Below are positions 3,880 through 5,477 of a DNA stretch of 5,477 nt, piece by piece. How positions within the stretch are numbered: the first letter of the stretch is position 1; the number at the start of each line of letters is the position of its first letter. The DNA lies in the NCBI GenBank assembly GCA_902783535.1, contig CACZRJ010000012.1:1-5477 (forward strand), read 5' to 3'. The position numbers and the translations under genes are program-made. The DNA is from an uncultured Ruminococcus sp. (GTDB lineage: Bacteria; Bacillota; Clostridia; Oscillospirales; CAG-382). The notes beneath the pieces were generated by a model. That model made no database searches. It saw only the letters and a list, made by a program, of their open reading frames with translations, and had not been told where the DNA came from.

Positions 3880-5477
3880 TCAGGACCGCAGAACGATCCC
3901 GTTTTCCGACTCCAGCCTTCTGAGGATCTTCGCGACGGCGGCATCCGCCTCTTCGTCCGTCATGGTCCTGTCCGGAAGCCGGAACACCAGCCGGACTGCG
4001 GCGGATTTTTTGCCTTCCGCAACGCCCTTGCCCTGGTAGACGTCGAAAACGAACGCGTCGGTCAGAGATTTCGGTCCGTAGGAGCGGATCAGCCCGCAGA
4101 GGGTCCCCGCTTCAAGTTCCGTATCGCAGAGCAGCGCGAGATCGCGTTCCATGGACTGGAAGACAGGCAGCGGACGGTATTTCTTCTCCGTTTTGCGCGC
4201 GTTCATCATCGCTTCGACGGGAAGCAGGGCGGCGAAAACGGGCAGATCGATCTCGAAATTCTCGCAGACGGCGGGATGGACCTGTCCGATCCTTCCGACG
4301 CAGACGTCTCCGACGTACAGGTCCGCGCATCTGCCCGGATGGAAATAAGGCACTTCGCTCTGGGAGCGGCAGACCGGCTGCGGGATGCCGAGCGCGTTCA
4401 GCAGCGCTTCCGCGTATCCCTTCAGGTCGTAGAATCCGCCCTCGCCTTCGCCGAAGAAGGCAAAGCAGAGCATCCGTTTTTCCTCCGACAGTTTTTCGGC
4501 CGGGCGGTACAGCGTCTGGATCTCGAAGAACCGGCCGGCGCGCACGCGGTGGGCGAGGTTGCGCGAGATCACGCCGAGCATGGAGGGCAGCGCGTGCGTC
4601 CGCATGACGGAAGTGTCTTCGCCGAGCGGGTTGCGGATGGTCAACTGTCTGCGCAGCGGAGAGTCATCCGGCAGGCGCAGGCGGTCGGAATCTTTCGGAG
4701 AAACGAACGAATAGGTCATCACCTCGTCGAATCCGAGACCGGTCATGACGCGACCGATCGAAGAGCGGAATTTCTGGGAATCGTTCTCTCCGCCTTCCGT
4801 GGCTTCCCCGCTGAACGCCGTCGCTTCGATCCTGTCGAAGCCGTAAAGTCTGACGACTTCCTCCGCGACGTCGGCGGTATTGATGATGTCGCCGCGTTCC
4901 GGCGGAACGATCAGAGACGCTTTTCCGTCCCAGACCAGGTCCAGCGGACGGAGCAGGTCGGCCATCTGTTCCGCGGAAAGATCCGTACCAAGCAGTTCGT
5001 TGACGCGCTTCCAGTCGAACGGGACTGCGCGCGGTTCCAGAGACACGCTGCACAGGTCGATGACGCCGTTCACCACGTCGCCGCAGCCGAGTTCCTCGAC
5101 CAGTTCGCATGCGCGCTGTACGGCGGGAAGCGTATTGCAGGGCGGAAGCCCCTTTTCGAATTTCGAAGAGGACTCTGTCCTGAGTCCGACGGCTCTCGAA
5201 GTTTTGCGGATGCTTTCGCGCGCGAAATTCGCACTCTCGAAAACGACGGTTTCCGTGTCGGGCAGGATCTCGCTGTTCAGTCCGCCCATGACGCCAGCGA
5301 GCGCGACGGGCTTGTCGCCGTCCGCGATGCAGAGCATTTCGGGCGTCAGCTTCCGCTCGACGCCGTCCAGCGTGGTGATCGTCTCGCCCACTTCCGCGTT
5401 GCGCACGACGATCCTCCGGCTCTGGATGTATCTCGCGTCGAACGCGTGCATCGGCTGTCCGTATTCTACAAGAACGT
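3880..5477 (-). CDS. pheT: Phenylalanine--tRNA ligase beta subunit, 5' end outside the window
   Basis: This is the 3' part of the gene for the beta chain of the (alpha-beta)2 phenylalanyl-tRNA synthetase, which charges tRNA-Phe in the cytosol. The frame is open to the window edge and gives 531 residues of an expected 790-800. The N-terminal tRNA-binding OB fold and B1 region are therefore outside. Visible in order are the B3/B4 editing domain (EYGQPMHAFD, GVMGG at about 61-65, KTSRAVGLRTESSSKFEKG), the B5 domain (PFDWKRVNELLG through ADVAEEVVRLYGFDRI), the catalytic-core-like domain with a motif-2-like NPLGEDTSVMRT, and a C-terminal FDX-ACB domain over the last 99 residues (from YRPLPVFQSMERDLALL). 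The apparent ATG at 5451 is an internal methionine inside a conserved motif, not the start. pheS usually lies just upstream. All motifs look intact. Confidence 0.98.
   Translation of the reverse strand, partial: VLVEYGQPMHAFDARYIQSRRIVVRNAEVGETITTLDGVERKLTPEMLCIADGDKPVALAGVMGGLNSEILPDTETVVFESANFARESIRKTSRAVGLRTESSSKFEKGLPPCNTLPAVQRACELVEELGCGDVVNGVIDLCSVSLEPRAVPFDWKRVNELLGTDLSAEQMADLLRPLDLVWDGKASLIVPPERGDIINTADVAEEVVRLYGFDRIEATAFSGEATEGGENDSQKFRSSIGRVMTGLGFDEVMTYSFVSPKDSDRLRLPDDSPLRRQLTIRNPLGEDTSVMRTHALPSMLGVISRNLAHRVRAGRFFEIQTLYRPAEKLSEEKRMLCFAFFGEGEGGFYDLKGYAEALLNALGIPQPVCRSQSEVPYFHPGRCADLYVGDVCVGRIGQVHPAVCENFEIDLPVFAALLPVEAMMNARKTEKKYRPLPVFQSMERDLALLCDTELEAGTLCGLIRSYGPKSLTDAFVFDVYQGKGVAEGKKSAAVRLVFRLPDRTMTDEEADAAVAKILRRLESENGIVLRS

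Noticed and set aside
2819..4039. A 406-codon open frame on the plus strand
   Set aside because: It lies antisense to three well-supported minus-strand genes (HAD, the 96-residue gene, ireB) and the end of pheT. It shows no recognisable domain, and its composition is that of a shadow frame in G+C-rich coding DNA.
4664..5110. A 148-codon minus-strand frame inside pheT
   Set aside because: It is an arginine-rich shadow of the pheT coding frame.
1..5477. CRISPR array, insertion-sequence transposase, integrase or toxin-antitoxin pair
   Set aside because: Both strands were read for spaced direct repeats and for the typical proteins; none was found in the window.

Overview
The window looks like chromosome from a Bacillota, Clostridia-type bacterium. 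The evidence is an IreB (UPF0297) gene, Shine-Dalgarno sites with clear spacing before most genes, consensus-like -10/-35 promoters, a signal-II lipoprotein and a tRNA with encoded CCA. I cannot name a genus. Every supported gene lies on the minus strand, so transcription runs from high to low coordinates.

Positions 5477-1889 are G+C-rich and read as core chromosome. In order of transcription they hold the 3' two-thirds of pheT (phenylalanyl-tRNA synthetase beta chain), then ireB with its own near-consensus promoter. Next come a 96-residue conserved-looking protein of unknown function, a HAD-type phosphatase and a small lipoprotein. The HAD and lipoprotein genes are 15 nt apart and probably form one transcription unit; ireB and the 96-residue gene are 42 nt apart and probably form another. 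A stem-loop separates the two pairs.

Positions 1888-1555 are a junction. A broken 5' half of a proline tRNA gene lies directly after the lipoprotein gene. It is followed by four T-tracts in 10-bp phase, then a complete tRNA-Pro(UGG) gene with an unusual C at position 33, then a strong intrinsic terminator. A plus-strand remnant of about 36 codons ends inside that terminator stem.

Positions 1460-1 are visibly more A+T-rich and look like accessory DNA beside the tRNA. They hold an XRE-type helix-turn-helix regulator with a long helical (TPR-like) C-terminal part, interrupted by one in-frame TAA. An 88-bp element with 19-bp terminal inverted repeats follows, overlapping a second inverted repeat. 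Last comes the start of another gene, cut by the window edge, behind a perfect-consensus promoter. That promoter and the XRE promoter share a box around their -10 elements, which suggests that both genes answer to one regulator, possibly the XRE protein itself.

No CRISPR array, transposase, integrase or toxin-antitoxin pair can be seen. The least explained material is the regulator region and the doubled tRNA-Pro junction.
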